DNA from: Desulfovibrio legallii
Lineage (GTDB): Bacteria; Desulfobacterota; Desulfovibrionia; Desulfovibrionales; Desulfovibrionaceae
Direction: 5' to 3'
Assembly (NCBI RefSeq): GCF_004309735.1
Contig: NZ_SIXC01000004.1
Location: 125,796 to 189,795 of the forward strand
DNA: 64,000 nucleotides
Below are positions 55,780 through 64,000 of this stretch, in pieces. Both the position numbers and the translations under genes were made by a program. Positions within the stretch are counted from its first letter, which is position 1, and each line of letters starts with the position of its first letter. The notes beneath the pieces are model-generated. The model worked only from the letters and a program-made list of their open reading frames with translations. It had not been told where the DNA came from and did no database searches.

Positions 55780-57420
55780 CTACGGCAGCATCCAGTGCAG
55801 CACGCCGGACTGCAGGTAGGTCAGCACGCAGATGAAGGCCGTCATGGCCAGGCTGTGGCCCAGGGTGAAGCGGAAGAGGTTGCCCTCGTTGCCCACCAGG
55901 CCGGTAGCCGCGGTGGCCACGCTGATGGATTGGGGCGAGATCATCTTGCCGGTAACGCCGCCCGAGGAGTTGGCGGCCACGGCCAGGTAGGGGTCCATGC
56001 CCACCACTTCGGCCGTGGAGCGCTGCATGCCGCAGAACAGGGCGTTGGAAGAAGTGTCCGAACCGGTGAGGAACACGCCCAGCCAGCCGAGCAGCGGCGA
56101 GAAGAGCGGGAAGAGCGGCCCGGTCAGGGTAAAGGCGATGCCCAGGGTAGAGCTCATGCCAGAGTAGTTCATGAGGTAGGCCAAGCCCAGGATGGTGGCG
56201 ATGGTCAGGATGGGGAAGCGCAGCTGGTAGATGGTGCGGAAGAAGCAGGCCACCGCCTTGCCGAAGCTGTAGCCCTTCATGAAGGGCACGGAAAGGAAGC
56301 CGGCAATCAGGATGGCCGTGCCGCCCGCAGAGAGCCAGTTAAGGGTAAAGATGGCAGGATAGTTGGGATCTTTGCCGGCGGCCAGAATGGGCGCGGCTTT
56401 GTTGATCATGCCGTCCAGAGCGGGCCAGGAGAACTTGAGCACCGCGCCGGGCACGGCGTTGAGCATACCCTTGAACTGGGGCAGGCCCCACAAAAAGACC
56501 ATCAGGGCCAGGATGATGTAGGGCAGCCATGCGCGCAGCACCACGCCGAAGCTGGGGGCTTCGCCCGCCAGGGGGGTTTCCTTTTCGCCTTCAAAACGCC
56601 AGATGCGGGCGGGCTTCCACACGCGCAGCAACAGCACCATGGAAATGATGGTGATGATGGCGGACATGATGTCGGGGAGGGTCGGGCCGTGGAAGTTGGA
56701 GAAGGCAAACTGCGAGGCGGCGAAGCTCACGCCGGCCACCATGATGGCGGGCAGCACTTCCAGAGAGCGTTTGAAGCCGCACATGACCACGCACAGCCAC
56801 AGGGGCACGATGACGGAAAGGAAGGGCAGCTGACGGCCCACAATGGCGCTCACGTGCAGGTCGCTCAGGCCGGAAACCTGGGCGCCCACGATGACCGGAA
56901 TGCCGATGGCGCCGAAGGCCACGGGGGCGGTGTTGGCAATCAGACAGATGCCCGCAGCGTACAGGGGTCTGAAGCCCAGGCCGGCCAGCATGGCCGCGGT
57001 GATGGCCACGGGCGTGCCGAAGCCGGCGGTGCCTTCAAGGAAGGAACCGAAAGCAAAGGCGATAAAGATGGCCTGGAGGCGGCGGTCGTCGGTAAGCCGG
57101 GCCAGCGATTCTTTGATGTACTCAAATTCGCCGGATTCCACGGTCATGTTGTAGACCCACACCGCCGTGACGACGATCCAGATAATCGGGAAGAGCCCGA
57201 AGGCCACGCCGTAGCTCAGTGCGCCCACGGCCGTGCCGAAGGGCATGCCCCACACGGCCACGGCCAGGATGAAGGAAAGGGCCACCGCCACCAGCGAGGC
57301 GTAGTGCCCTTTAGCCCGGCGTACGGCCAGCATGTAGAACAGGCTGAACAGCGGGATTGCTGCCAGCAGGGCGGAGACCACTGCTCCGCCTACGGGATCG
57401 TAAACTTGCGTCCATGCCAT
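55780..57420 (-). CDS. L-lactate permease, LctP family
   Basis: 546 residues from the ATG at 57420, with GAGGGT about 10 nt upstream. Around thirteen hydrophobic helices. LctP/LldP signatures: SFLEGTAGFGTPVAITAAML, AVAFGAIGIPVIVGAQV-like PVAFGAIGIPVIVGAQVSGL, the central GSDTSSNALFCGMQRSTAE, and ANSSGGVTGKMISPQSISVA near the end. It imports lactate with protons, supplying the main electron donor for sulfate reduction. The matching D-lactate-type oxidoreductase is 45 kb away in this window; no lactate gene is adjacent here. Confidence 0.95.
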   Translation of the reverse strand: MAWTQVYDPVGGAVVSALLAAIPLFSLFYMLAVRRAKGHYASLVAVALSFILAVAVWGMPFGTAVGALSYGVAFGLFPIIWIVVTAVWVYNMTVESGEFEYIKESLARLTDDRRLQAIFIAFAFGSFLEGTAGFGTPVAITAAMLAGLGFRPLYAAGICLIANTAPVAFGAIGIPVIVGAQVSGLSDLHVSAIVGRQLPFLSVIVPLWLCVVMCGFKRSLEVLPAIMVAGVSFAASQFAFSNFHGPTLPDIMSAIITIISMVLLLRVWKPARIWRFEGEKETPLAGEAPSFGVVLRAWLPYIILALMVFLWGLPQFKGMLNAVPGAVLKFSWPALDGMINKAAPILAAGKDPNYPAIFTLNWLSAGGTAILIAGFLSVPFMKGYSFGKAVACFFRTIYQLRFPILTIATILGLAYLMNYSGMSSTLGIAFTLTGPLFPLFSPLLGWLGVFLTGSDTSSNALFCGMQRSTAEVVGMDPYLAVAANSSGGVTGKMISPQSISVATAATGLVGNEGNLFRFTLGHSLAMTAFICVLTYLQSGVLHWMLP

Positions 57421-57863
57421 AATGAGACCCTCATACAAAAAAGATGTTGTTGATGGGCATGCCGGAAGGGCGGGCACAGAACGCCCGTGCGCCCCGGCGT
57501 CCGGTCACGCCCCCGCGACCAGAGCAGGCGCCGTCAAAACGTGCGCGCATCCGCTAGGATTTACCCGAAAATCCTTTTGCTATCGGCCGAAATACAGATG
57601 TCGTCTGTTTTCGTCATCAGGCAGGGCGGAAACTACTCTGGGCTATGTTTATCCTGTTTTGTCCTGAAAAACAACGGGGTGAAGCCCGGCGAGAGGAAAA
57701 AAACAGAAAATCCCAGGTGTAGTAAAAAATTCAAGACAACAGGGTTGTTACAGCTGGGCGATAAGAAAAAGCACAGTGCAGAGGGCCCCGCATGACCCTG
57801 CGGCAGCATCGCCCTGCCCTGCAGAACCAGGATGCGGCAAAGGGGCGCGCTTCGTGCACTGTC
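57421..57863. other. 443-bp upstream region of the lactate permease gene
   Basis: No gene seen. A short inverted repeat ACAGA-N5-TCTGT (57594-57608) and a direct repeat TCCTGTTTTGTCCTG (57649-57663) are possible regulator sites for the permease promoter, at low confidence. Confidence 0.4.
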
Positions 57864-57935
57864 TGATGGAAAAAGGTTTTGCAGGATGGAGGCTGCGGAG
57901 GCAGGAATTTTTGTGAACAAAAGCGCCCTGCCCGC
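57864..57935 (-). repeat. Repeat A, copy 5 (inverted, degenerate)
   Basis: The central TTTTGT-GA-ACAAAA hairpin is preceded by GGAAAAAGGTTTTGCAGGATGGAGG, the reverse complement pattern of the A-family tail. The outer stem is eroded. Confidence 0.55.
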
Positions 57936-57947
57936 CCTTGCTTCTGG

Positions 57948-58071
57948 GCATTACAACGTTGCAATGCCCTGGCAGTTGCGTAAGCGCTATGTCTTTGCGC
58001 GCGGAAGCGCCGGAACGGGCGCGCCGTAAACGTTGCGAATACCTGTTCTCAACAGTGCGTTGTGCTAGAGC
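57948..58071 (-). repeat. Repeat C, copy 7 (inverted, internally shortened)
   Basis: Reads on the minus strand from CTAGAGCACAACGCAC to the block GCAACTGCCAGGGCATTGC. The middle CGTAACTTTCTTCG block is missing. It meets repeat B copy 4 at a shared CTAGAGCA. Confidence 0.75.
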
Positions 58072-58192
58072 AGTTTACGAATGAAATGAGTTAATTGCTC
58101 TGCAAGGATTTTCTTGAAAATCCTTGCCACGAAATGCGAGAAGGCAGGCTTTTGCCTGCCGTAAGCGAGCATTTCAAGTGTTAAATACTCTA
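58066..58192 (+). repeat. Repeat B (MITE-like), copy 4
   Basis: TAGAGCAGTTTA at the left, TTAAATACTCTAG at the right, all four hairpins present. Its last TAG, read on the minus strand as CTA/TAG, is the stop codon of the family 2 glycosyltransferase gene. Confidence 0.88.
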
Positions 58193-59200
58193 GCGGCGCA
58201 GGGCGGCAGGCAGGGCAAAGTAGAGGCGGGCGGCCAGATCAAAGCAGGCGCCCGGCAGGTAGCTGGCCCACCAGAAAAGCTGGTATTTGCGCCCGGCGGC
58301 GCGCCAGGGGCGCAGGACGCGGCGAGCTTCGGCGTTGTGCCCTTGCCGCCAGAGGTCCACGGCTTTCTGGAAGGCGGCGCGGCGGTTGAGCAGGCTGACC
58401 AGGTCGGCGTAGTCCGCGTCGTAGCCGGGGTAAAGGCGGCGGTGTTTCTTCAGAATGCGCAGGGTTTCGTCTGCAAACTGGCCGAATTTGCGGAAAGTAG
58501 TATTGGCCCCGTGCACTCGCCAGAGCGTCAGGGGGGCGTCCACATGGTCCAGTTCCCAGTCGTGGGCGATGCGGTAGAAGACGTCGGCTTCTTCACAGAC
58601 GTTGAGGCTTTCGTCAAACCAGCCGCCGTTTTGACCCGTGCCGGGGGCCACGCCCGCAGAGGAAAGCCCGGTGAGGGCAGTGGCCCGGATCATGGCCGAG
58701 GACATGGAAATCCACTGCCGTTCCATGAGGGCGGCAAAGGCTTTGCCGCGCACGGGCGCGGCTTCGGCGAAAAGGCGGCGGCGCATGCCCCGGCCGTCAA
58801 AGATTTCCGTGTCGGTGCAGGCAAGGCCCACGCGGGGGTTGACCTCAAAAAGGGCCGTCTGCGCCGCCAGTTTTTCGGGCCGCCAGAGGTCGTCGCAGTC
58901 CAGAAAGGCCAGGTAGCGGCCCCTGGCCTGGGCCAGGGCCAGATTGCGGCCCGCGCCCAGGGGTACGATAGTCTCGCCCCGGAAGTAGCGCACCTTGGGA
59001 CCGTAGCTCTGCGCTATGGCCGGGCTAGCATCGGTGGAGGCATTGTCCCAGAAGATGACCTCAAAATCGGTAAAGGTCTGGGCCATGAGGCTGTCCAGGG
59101 CTTCACGCAGGTGGCGGGAGCTGTTCAGACAGTTCATGATCACGGAAACGGCCGGGGCCTCCGTGACGGCGGGACGCGGGGCGTCTGCAGGCGTCTGCAT
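58190..59200 (-). CDS. Family 2 glycosyltransferase
   Basis: 336 residues. GT-A fold: VSVIMNCLNSSRHLREALDSL, IFWDNASTDASPAIA, the DxD-type metal site in YLAFLDCDDLWRPEKL, and VGLACTDTEIFDGRG. The C-terminal 130 residues are helical and end in LPGACFDLAARLYFALPAALRR, which could lie against the membrane. Transfers a sugar to a cell-surface glycan or protein; acceptor unknown. It follows the aminotransferase gene by 5 bp. The stop codon is inside repeat B copy 4, so the original C-terminus may have been shortened or lengthened. Confidence 0.9.
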   Translation of the reverse strand: MQTPADAPRPAVTEAPAVSVIMNCLNSSRHLREALDSLMAQTFTDFEVIFWDNASTDASPAIAQSYGPKVRYFRGETIVPLGAGRNLALAQARGRYLAFLDCDDLWRPEKLAAQTALFEVNPRVGLACTDTEIFDGRGMRRRLFAEAAPVRGKAFAALMERQWISMSSAMIRATALTGLSSAGVAPGTGQNGGWFDESLNVCEEADVFYRIAHDWELDHVDAPLTLWRVHGANTTFRKFGQFADETLRILKKHRRLYPGYDADYADLVSLLNRRAAFQKAVDLWRQGHNAEARRVLRPWRAAGRKYQLFWWASYLPGACFDLAARLYFALPAALRR

Positions 59201-59205
59201 GGCGG

Positions 59206-60351
59206 TCAGTCCAGGGCGGCGGCCAGGGCGTCGCAGACGTGCTCCACGTCTGCGCGGCTCAGGCCGGGGTGCAGGGGTACGGTCAGGATTTGACTGTAGA
59301 GGGCTTCGGTCACGGGCAGACTGGGTTTGCCGCCGCCAAAGAAGCTCAGCAGGTGGTTGGGCTTGTAGTGCACGCCCGTGGGGATGCCCCGGTCGGCCAG
59401 GACGCGGACCACCTGATCTTTGCGGCCTTCCCGCACGCAGACGGGCAAAATATGGGGCACAATATAATCCTGCGGGTCTGTGGCAAACAGGTGCAGGCCC
59501 TTGAGGGGGCTAAGGCGCTGGGCATAGAGGGCGGCCAGGTCGCGCCGGGCCGGGGCAAATTCCTTATCCAGGCGGCCCAACTGCACGCGGCCCACAGCGG
59601 CCATGATGTTGCTCATATGGTAGCGCCATCCCTGGCGCTTTACGTCCGGATCCCAGGAGCGCGTGCCGGAAAAGCGCTTTTGGGCATCGTTTTCCACGGA
59701 GAGCAGGCGGGCGTCCGAGGCCAGGCGGACCACTTCGGGGTCAAAGGAAACCAGGCAGCCGCCTTCGCCGCAGGTGATGTTCTTGATGCCGTCGAAGCTG
59801 AAGCAGACCACATCGCCGAAGCTGCCGATTTTGCGGCCGTGGCGCAGACAGCCGAAGGCGTGGGCCGCGTCCTCTATCACGCGCAGGCCGTGGCGGCGGG
59901 CAAAGGCGTAAACCTCTTCCAACTGCCAGGGGTTGCTGGCGTAGTGCACGGGCATGACGGCGATGGTGCGGGGGGTCAGGCGGCGGGCGGCGTCTTCCAG
60001 GTCCAGGGTGCCCGTTTCGGGCAGCGCGTCGCAGGCCACGGGACGGCAGCCCGCAGCGCTGATGGCCTGAAAGGAGGCCACAAAGGTCAGGCTGGGCACC
60101 AGCACTTCCGGGCGGCCGTCTTTGACGGCGCAGCCGGCGGCCACGGCGTCCACAGCCAGGTGCAGGGCGGCCGTGCCGGAGTTGGTGGTGACCACCTGTG
60201 CGGGCTTCACGCCCAGGTAAGCGGCCAGTTCTTCTTCAAAGCGGCGCACTTCCGCGCCCATGCCCAGATAGCCGTCTTCCAGCAGCACGCGCGCCACGGC
60301 GCGCGCCTCCGCCTCGCCCACAATGGACCGGGACAAACGCATGGCCGACAT
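59206..60351 (-). CDS. DegT/DnrJ/EryC1/StrS-family sugar aminotransferase
   Basis: 381 residues; AAGGAGG lies 5-11 nt before the ATG at 60351. PLP enzyme with VVTTNSGTAALHLAVDA at the N-terminal domain, VMPVHYASNPWQLEEV, the PLP lysine in CFSFDGIKNITCGEGG near 187, and the C-terminal GIPTGVHYKPNHLLSFFGG. Such enzymes make amino sugars from nucleotide-linked keto sugars. Next to two glycosyltransferases it suggests a surface-glycan or glycoprotein locus. Confidence 0.93.
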   Translation of the reverse strand: MSAMRLSRSIVGEAEARAVARVLLEDGYLGMGAEVRRFEEELAAYLGVKPAQVVTTNSGTAALHLAVDAVAAGCAVKDGRPEVLVPSLTFVASFQAISAAGCRPVACDALPETGTLDLEDAARRLTPRTIAVMPVHYASNPWQLEEVYAFARRHGLRVIEDAAHAFGCLRHGRKIGSFGDVVCFSFDGIKNITCGEGGCLVSFDPEVVRLASDARLLSVENDAQKRFSGTRSWDPDVKRQGWRYHMSNIMAAVGRVQLGRLDKEFAPARRDLAALYAQRLSPLKGLHLFATDPQDYIVPHILPVCVREGRKDQVVRVLADRGIPTGVHYKPNHLLSFFGGGKPSLPVTEALYSQILTVPLHPGLSRADVEHVCDALAAALD

Positions 60352-60369
60352 ACAGCCTCCTTGTGGGGT

Positions 60370-60894
60370 CTAACCCACTTCGGCCTTCGTGTCGCTCAAT
60401 AACGTGTCCAGGTCAAGCAGAATCAGCAGCCGGTCGTCCAGCTTGCCCACGCCCCTGATGTATTCCGAGCCCACGCCGCAGACCACGGGGGGCGCGGCCT
60501 CCACCGTGGAGGCGGGAATGCGCAGCACTTCGGAAACGCCGTCCACCAGAAAGCCCACGATTTTCTGGTCAAATTCCATGACCACAATGCGGGTGCGGCT
60601 GTCGCGTTCTACCGGCGGCAGGTTGAAGCGGGTGCGCATGTTGATGACCGGGATGACCTTGCCGCGCAGATTAATGACGCCTTCAATGTAGGCGGCCGCG
60701 TGGGGCACCATGGTGATCTGTATGGGGCGGATGATTTCCTGTACCGCAAGGATGTCCACGCCGAATTCTTCGTCGGCAATATGGAACGTGACCAGCTGCA
60801 GCAGGTCGCCTTTATGGGCGGCAGCCTGGTCGGCGGCGGTCTGGCTGGTGGCCGTCGGCGATGCGCCGGCGGCGGGGGTGGTGGTTTGCGTCAT
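60370..60894 (-). CDS. cheW: CheW chemotaxis coupling protein
   Basis: 174 residues. An Ala/Thr-rich N-terminal tail of about 30 residues precedes a full CheW domain: LLQLVTFHIADEEFGVDILAVQEIIRP, YIEGVINLRGKVIPVINMRTRF, VVMEFDQKIVGFLVDGVSEVLRIP, and YIRGVGKLDDRLLILLDLDTLL. It links chemoreceptors to CheA at the membrane. It starts at an ATG that overlaps the stop of the damaged glycosyltransferase gene upstream, so it belongs to that transcription unit. Confidence 0.94.
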   Translation of the reverse strand: MTQTTTPAAGASPTATSQTAADQAAAHKGDLLQLVTFHIADEEFGVDILAVQEIIRPIQITMVPHAAAYIEGVINLRGKVIPVINMRTRFNLPPVERDSRTRIVVMEFDQKIVGFLVDGVSEVLRIPASTVEAAPPVVCGVGSEYIRGVGKLDDRLLILLDLDTLLSDTKAEVG

Positions 60895-61319
60895 GATGGT
60901 GTCTCCGTGCTTTCCGGAACATGCCCCAACGTCTGCGCGCGGGGGCGGCCGTGGAACGTCGCGTCTTTCTTATCGGCAGCGCCCGGCAGGACTTCAGGGC
61001 CGCTTCCCAGCTTTGGGCCGGGGCGCGTTCGTCCGGGCGCAGGGAGTCCGGCCAGACGCGGCGTACGTAGTCGAAGTGGTTGACGCGCAGGTTCGCACAG
61101 CGTTGTCTGTGAGGGGGAGAGTCCGCCGGGCGTGATGCGCGGGCGGTGGCGCGCTACGGGGATGTTTTCCGTCGCCAGGGTGGCCTGCAGGGCCGGGTCC
61201 GCGCCGGCGTAGACGCAGAGACAGTCCGCGCCGGGGGGCACGGCCCGCAGGGAACGCACGGCGGCTTTGAGCAGCAGCAGGTAGGAAGGTTTGTGGTCCA
61301 GGCAGAAAATCACTTTCAT
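60891..61319 (-). pseudogene. Family 8-like glycosyltransferase remnant, internally deleted
   Basis: The first ~60 residues (MKVIFCLDHKPSYLLLLKAA, VYAGADPALQATLA, ENIPVARHRPRI) look like the N-terminus of a GT8-type glycosyltransferase. The frame then runs on as Pro/Arg-rich sequence of low quality. In the next frame, about 61,100-60,980, the DNA reads LRVNHFDYVRRVWPDSLRPD, which resembles the C-terminus of the same family. The whole is about 142 codons where about 280-300 are expected, so the middle with the DxD site seems lost together with a frame change. Both ends overlap their neighbours by ATGA, as an intact operon gene would. A short functional protein cannot be ruled out. Confidence 0.55.
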
Positions 61320-64000
61320 GACTGGGGGGCCTCTTCGGGGCTGGGCGCGGGGTTCTCCAGCCTTTCCAGCAGCAGATTGGCGCGGCGGGCCATGCCCTCC
61401 GTGTCGAAATCGCGTAGTCGGTGCAGAATGTCCGTCACGTCGCCGGCATAGGGCGTGCCTTGGGTCAGGGGGGCGAAGCGCGCCAGAGCCGCTTCGGCCC
61501 CGCCCCAGTCTGTAACCATACGTTCTGGCAGGGTTTCCAGCACCTCGTGCAGAGCCTCCAGCCGGGCTGCCGACAGCCGCCGTTGGCCGCCTGTGGTCGC
61601 GTCGCCGTGCCGTTGCAGGGTGCTGATCTGGGCCAGGGCTTCGGCCATGCTGTGGGCAAAGTCGGTCATGAGCTCCTGGGGGGGCGCGCTGTGGGGCAAA
61701 TTGGCCTCCATCTCCGTGGTGAGCTTGCGGATGCGCTCTACCCCCAGGTTGGCGGCCACCCCCTTGACCGTGTGGGCCAGGCGCGCGGCGGCGCGGTAGT
61801 CGCCGGCGGCCAGCAGGGCTTCCAGTTCGCGCGGGCTGTCGCCGTAGTGCTCCATGAAGCGCAGCAGCAGGTCGCTGTACAAGCCATTGTTGCCGCCCAC
61901 AGTGGCGAGTCCGGCTTCAAAATTGATGGGTGGGTCGCTCGGCGTGGCGTCCGGGCGGGCGGCGTCGGGGGCAATCTTTTCGTCGTCGCCGGCGGAGGCG
62001 GTGGCCGTGGTTTTATCCGGAGACGACGCGTCCGGCGTGGGCCCGACAGGCGCCGTGCCCGTGTCGGGGCAGCAGGGCAGCCCGCCGGGCAGCCAGCGGC
62101 ACAGGGCGTCGTAGAGGGCGGTGGGGTCCACGGGTTTGGTCAGATAGTCGTTCATGCCCACGGCCTTGCCGTCGTGGCGCGAGGCTGCGTCCGTGTGGGC
62201 GGTCATGGCGATGACGGGCAGACTGTGCGGCGTATGCCCCAGGGCGCGGATGCGGCGGGTGGCCTCCAGGCCGTCCATAACCGGCATCTGCACGTCCATA
62301 AGCACCACGTCCACGCCGCCCTGGCGTACCGTCTCCAGCGCTTCCTGGCCGTTATTCGCCAGACGCACTTCCAGACCCGCCCGGAGAAGCAGCTCCCTGG
62401 AAATTTGCGCGTTGATTTCATTGTCGTCCACCACAAGGACCACGGGGCGCAGCTGGGTCGGGTTCGGGGCCGGGTCCGGCTCTGCCGCAAGGGTCTGGGG
62501 CCGCGCGAAGTCCAGGGCAAAGGAAAAGGTCGTGCCTTTGCCGGGGACGCTTTCCACCTGCAGATCCCCGCCCATGAGGTGCACCAGCTGCCGGGCCAGG
62601 GCCAGGCCCAGGCCCAGACCGCTGTCCGCGCGGGTGAGGGATTCATCGCCGGGGGTAAAGGGATCGAACACGGTGCAGAGCTGCTGGGCGTCCATGCCCG
62701 GCCCGGTATCGGCCACCACAAAGCGCAGTCGCAGCCTGTCGGGCGCGGAGGCGGCAAGGGGATCTTCAGACGGGGGGGCGGGCTGCGCCCGGCACTCCAC
62801 TACGCCGCGACTGGTGTAGCGTACGGCATTGTCCAGGAGGATGCGCAGAACTTCTTCCAGATGGCACTCGTCGCCCGTGATTGTGGCGGGCAGGGCGGGG
62901 TCGAGCACAAAGCGCAGGTCCAGTTTTTTTTCCAGAGCCGCGCCGGCCACGCTCTGGCGCAGCAGCTCCACGAATCTGGCCAGCACAAAGGGCTGCGGCT
63001 CCAGTTGCACATGGCCTTCGCTGGCGCTGGAAAAGTCGAGAATGCGGTTGACCATGTCCAGCAGCACGCTGCCGGATTTGTTGATTTGCGCCAGGTAGTC
63101 GCGCTGCACGCCGCTGAGCTCTGTCTGCAGGCTCAGGTAGCTCATGCCGATGATGGCGTTGAGGGGCGTGCGGATTTCGTGGCTGATGCGGCGCAGGAAA
63201 TCATCTTGCACGCGGGAGGCCCGCTGGGCCAGCTCCAGGGAGGTGAGCGCCTGAGTTCTGGCCTGCACGGCCTGCTTGCGGTTGTTGCGGGCCGTGAGCT
63301 CTGCGGCTTTGAGCGCGTTGATGCGGGCCTGCAGGGTGGCCTGCATGTGCTGTAGGGTGGCGAACATGCCGGCCAGTTCGTCCTGGTGGCGCAGGCGCAG
63401 GGGGGGCGGATCTTCCCCCGCGGCCACGGCGGCCGCGTAGCGGTTGACGGCCCGCAGGGGCCGCACCACCCTGGTGTGGCAGACGTAGATATTGATCACA
63501 GCGCTCACGGCCAGCAGGCTCAAGCCCGCCAGCACGGCGGCCAGCAGAGGCAAAAGGCTGGCCTGGCGCGCCTTCATTTCGTTCAGAAAGTCCCCGCGCC
63601 AGCGTTCGCGCAGTGCGCGCATGCGGCTTTCGAGCTCCAGGGGCAGGCGGTCCAGTCCCGTGCTGCGCAGCATGCGCCGCGCGCCTTCCGGATCCGGCGG
63701 GCGGCCTTCGGCCCTGGCCTCGCCCATGGCGCGGCCCACGGTGGCTTCCGTAAGGTAGGCGAGTTGGGCTGTTTCGTTGAGCAGTGCGCGAACCTGATCC
63801 AGAACTCCCGGCGGCAGGATAAGGCCTTCGGCTAGGGCGTTGAGAGAAACTGTTTGCCCTGGCGCAAGGCGCGAGCTTTGCGGTCGCGGGGCTTCCCCCT
63901 GGGCCACCTGCAGGTTGTGCTGCCAGGCCTCCAGGCTGGCTTTGTCGCCTGTGACCACAAAGGCCAGGGCATCGGCGTAGGTCTGCTGCACCGAATCGCC
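61316..64000 (-). CDS. Hybrid sensor histidine kinase with HAMP, receiver and Hpt domains (5' end cut off by window)
   Basis: The frame is open to the window edge; at least 894 residues are seen. Order (from the visible end): periplasmic sensor part (to about 145), membrane helix LLPLLAAVLAGLSLLAVSAV, HAMP-like linker, HisKA with phospho-His in RRISHEIRTPLNAIIGMSYL near 270. Then HATPase_c (DNAVRYTSRGVVE, DTGPGMDAQQLCTVFDPFT, SGLGLGLALARQLVHLMGG), a receiver with phospho-Asp in VVLMDVQMPVMDG near 566, and an Hpt domain with His in ARLAHTVKGVAANLG near 740. TorS/BarA-like four-step phosphorelay architecture. The final target regulator is not in the window. It overlaps the next gene by 4 bp. 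Confidence 0.93.
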   Translation of the reverse strand, partial: GDSVQQTYADALAFVVTGDKASLEAWQHNLQVAQGEAPRPQSSRLAPGQTVSLNALAEGLILPPGVLDQVRALLNETAQLAYLTEATVGRAMGEARAEGRPPDPEGARRMLRSTGLDRLPLELESRMRALRERWRGDFLNEMKARQASLLPLLAAVLAGLSLLAVSAVINIYVCHTRVVRPLRAVNRYAAAVAAGEDPPPLRLRHQDELAGMFATLQHMQATLQARINALKAAELTARNNRKQAVQARTQALTSLELAQRASRVQDDFLRRISHEIRTPLNAIIGMSYLSLQTELSGVQRDYLAQINKSGSVLLDMVNRILDFSSASEGHVQLEPQPFVLARFVELLRQSVAGAALEKKLDLRFVLDPALPATITGDECHLEEVLRILLDNAVRYTSRGVVECRAQPAPPSEDPLAASAPDRLRLRFVVADTGPGMDAQQLCTVFDPFTPGDESLTRADSGLGLGLALARQLVHLMGGDLQVESVPGKGTTFSFALDFARPQTLAAEPDPAPNPTQLRPVVLVVDDNEINAQISRELLLRAGLEVRLANNGQEALETVRQGGVDVVLMDVQMPVMDGLEATRRIRALGHTPHSLPVIAMTAHTDAASRHDGKAVGMNDYLTKPVDPTALYDALCRWLPGGLPCCPDTGTAPVGPTPDASSPDKTTATASAGDDEKIAPDAARPDATPSDPPINFEAGLATVGGNNGLYSDLLLRFMEHYGDSPRELEALLAAGDYRAAARLAHTVKGVAANLGVERIRKLTTEMEANLPHSAPPQELMTDFAHSMAEALAQISTLQRHGDATTGGQRRLSAARLEALHEVLETLPERMVTDWGGAEAALARFAPLTQGTPYAGDVTDILHRLRDFDTEGMARRANLLLERLENPAPSPEEAPQS

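Noticed and set aside
57594-57663. Regulator sites upstream of the lactate permease gene
   Set aside because: ACAGA-N5-TCTGT and TCCTGTTTTGTCCTG are short and match no factor I can name; noted only as low-confidence content of the gap.

Overview
The window looks like chromosomal DNA of a high-GC sulfate-reducing deltaproteobacterium of the Desulfovibrio type. This rests on gene content and style: a very long FAD/Fe-S D-lactate (2-hydroxyacid) dehydrogenase-like enzyme, an LctP-type lactate permease, an ArsR-methyltransferase regulator of the SahR type beside adenosylhomocysteinase, PyrK/PyrD class 1B, and several CheW/CheV/hybrid-kinase signalling genes. No rRNA, tRNA, CRISPR array, prophage or complete insertion sequence was recognised. 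The organism is inferred, not proven.

Layout. 0-5.3 kb: end of a glycosyltransferase, then a type I secretion ABC transporter and its HlyD-type adaptor. 5.3-6.2 kb: a repeat-filled gap. 6.2-11.4 kb: a membrane protein, the large D-lactate-type oxidoreductase and a small orphan protein. 11.5-24.6 kb: mostly housekeeping genes on the plus strand (pyrK, pyrD, acyltransferase-like, SDR, ABC-F, Nudix, aroC, recD2, rnhA, nucleoside-recognition permease, ThiS-like). 24.9-32 kb: a gene-poor stretch with a MerR-like regulator, an NlpC/P60 lipoprotein, a DsbA-like protein, a response regulator, two perfect parS sites, parA, and a zinc-ribbon gene lying between parA and parB. 32-38 kb: parB, a YdcZ-type transporter, a PfkB kinase, cutA, an Asp/Glu racemase, nth and cheV.

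38.5-50.1 kb is the most coherent block: urtABCDE followed directly by ureDABCEFG, twelve genes on one strand for high-affinity urea uptake and nickel urease. It is preceded by a strong terminator, a pair of AAACA-AAAA-TGTTT palindromes exactly 30 bp apart, and a near-perfect sigma-54 -24/-12 promoter. This suggests activation by an enhancer-binding protein, as expected for a nitrogen-scavenging operon.

50.2-57.4 kb holds sahH and sahR-like genes, a DciA-like protein, a small orphan protein with its own promoter and terminator, tyrS and the lactate permease. 58.2-64 kb, on the minus strand, holds a hybrid sensor kinase (cut by the window edge), a broken family 8 glycosyltransferase, cheW, a DegT/DnrJ aminotransferase and a family 2 glycosyltransferase.

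The least explained signal is a set of at least four families of dispersed intergenic repeats (called A, B, C and D here) that lie next to one another in different combinations. Family B looks like a MITE: about 127 bp, four hairpins, and inverted ends TAGAGCA...TGCTCTA. Families B and C share the TAGAGCA end. In three places that end supplies the TAG stop codon of the adjoining gene.
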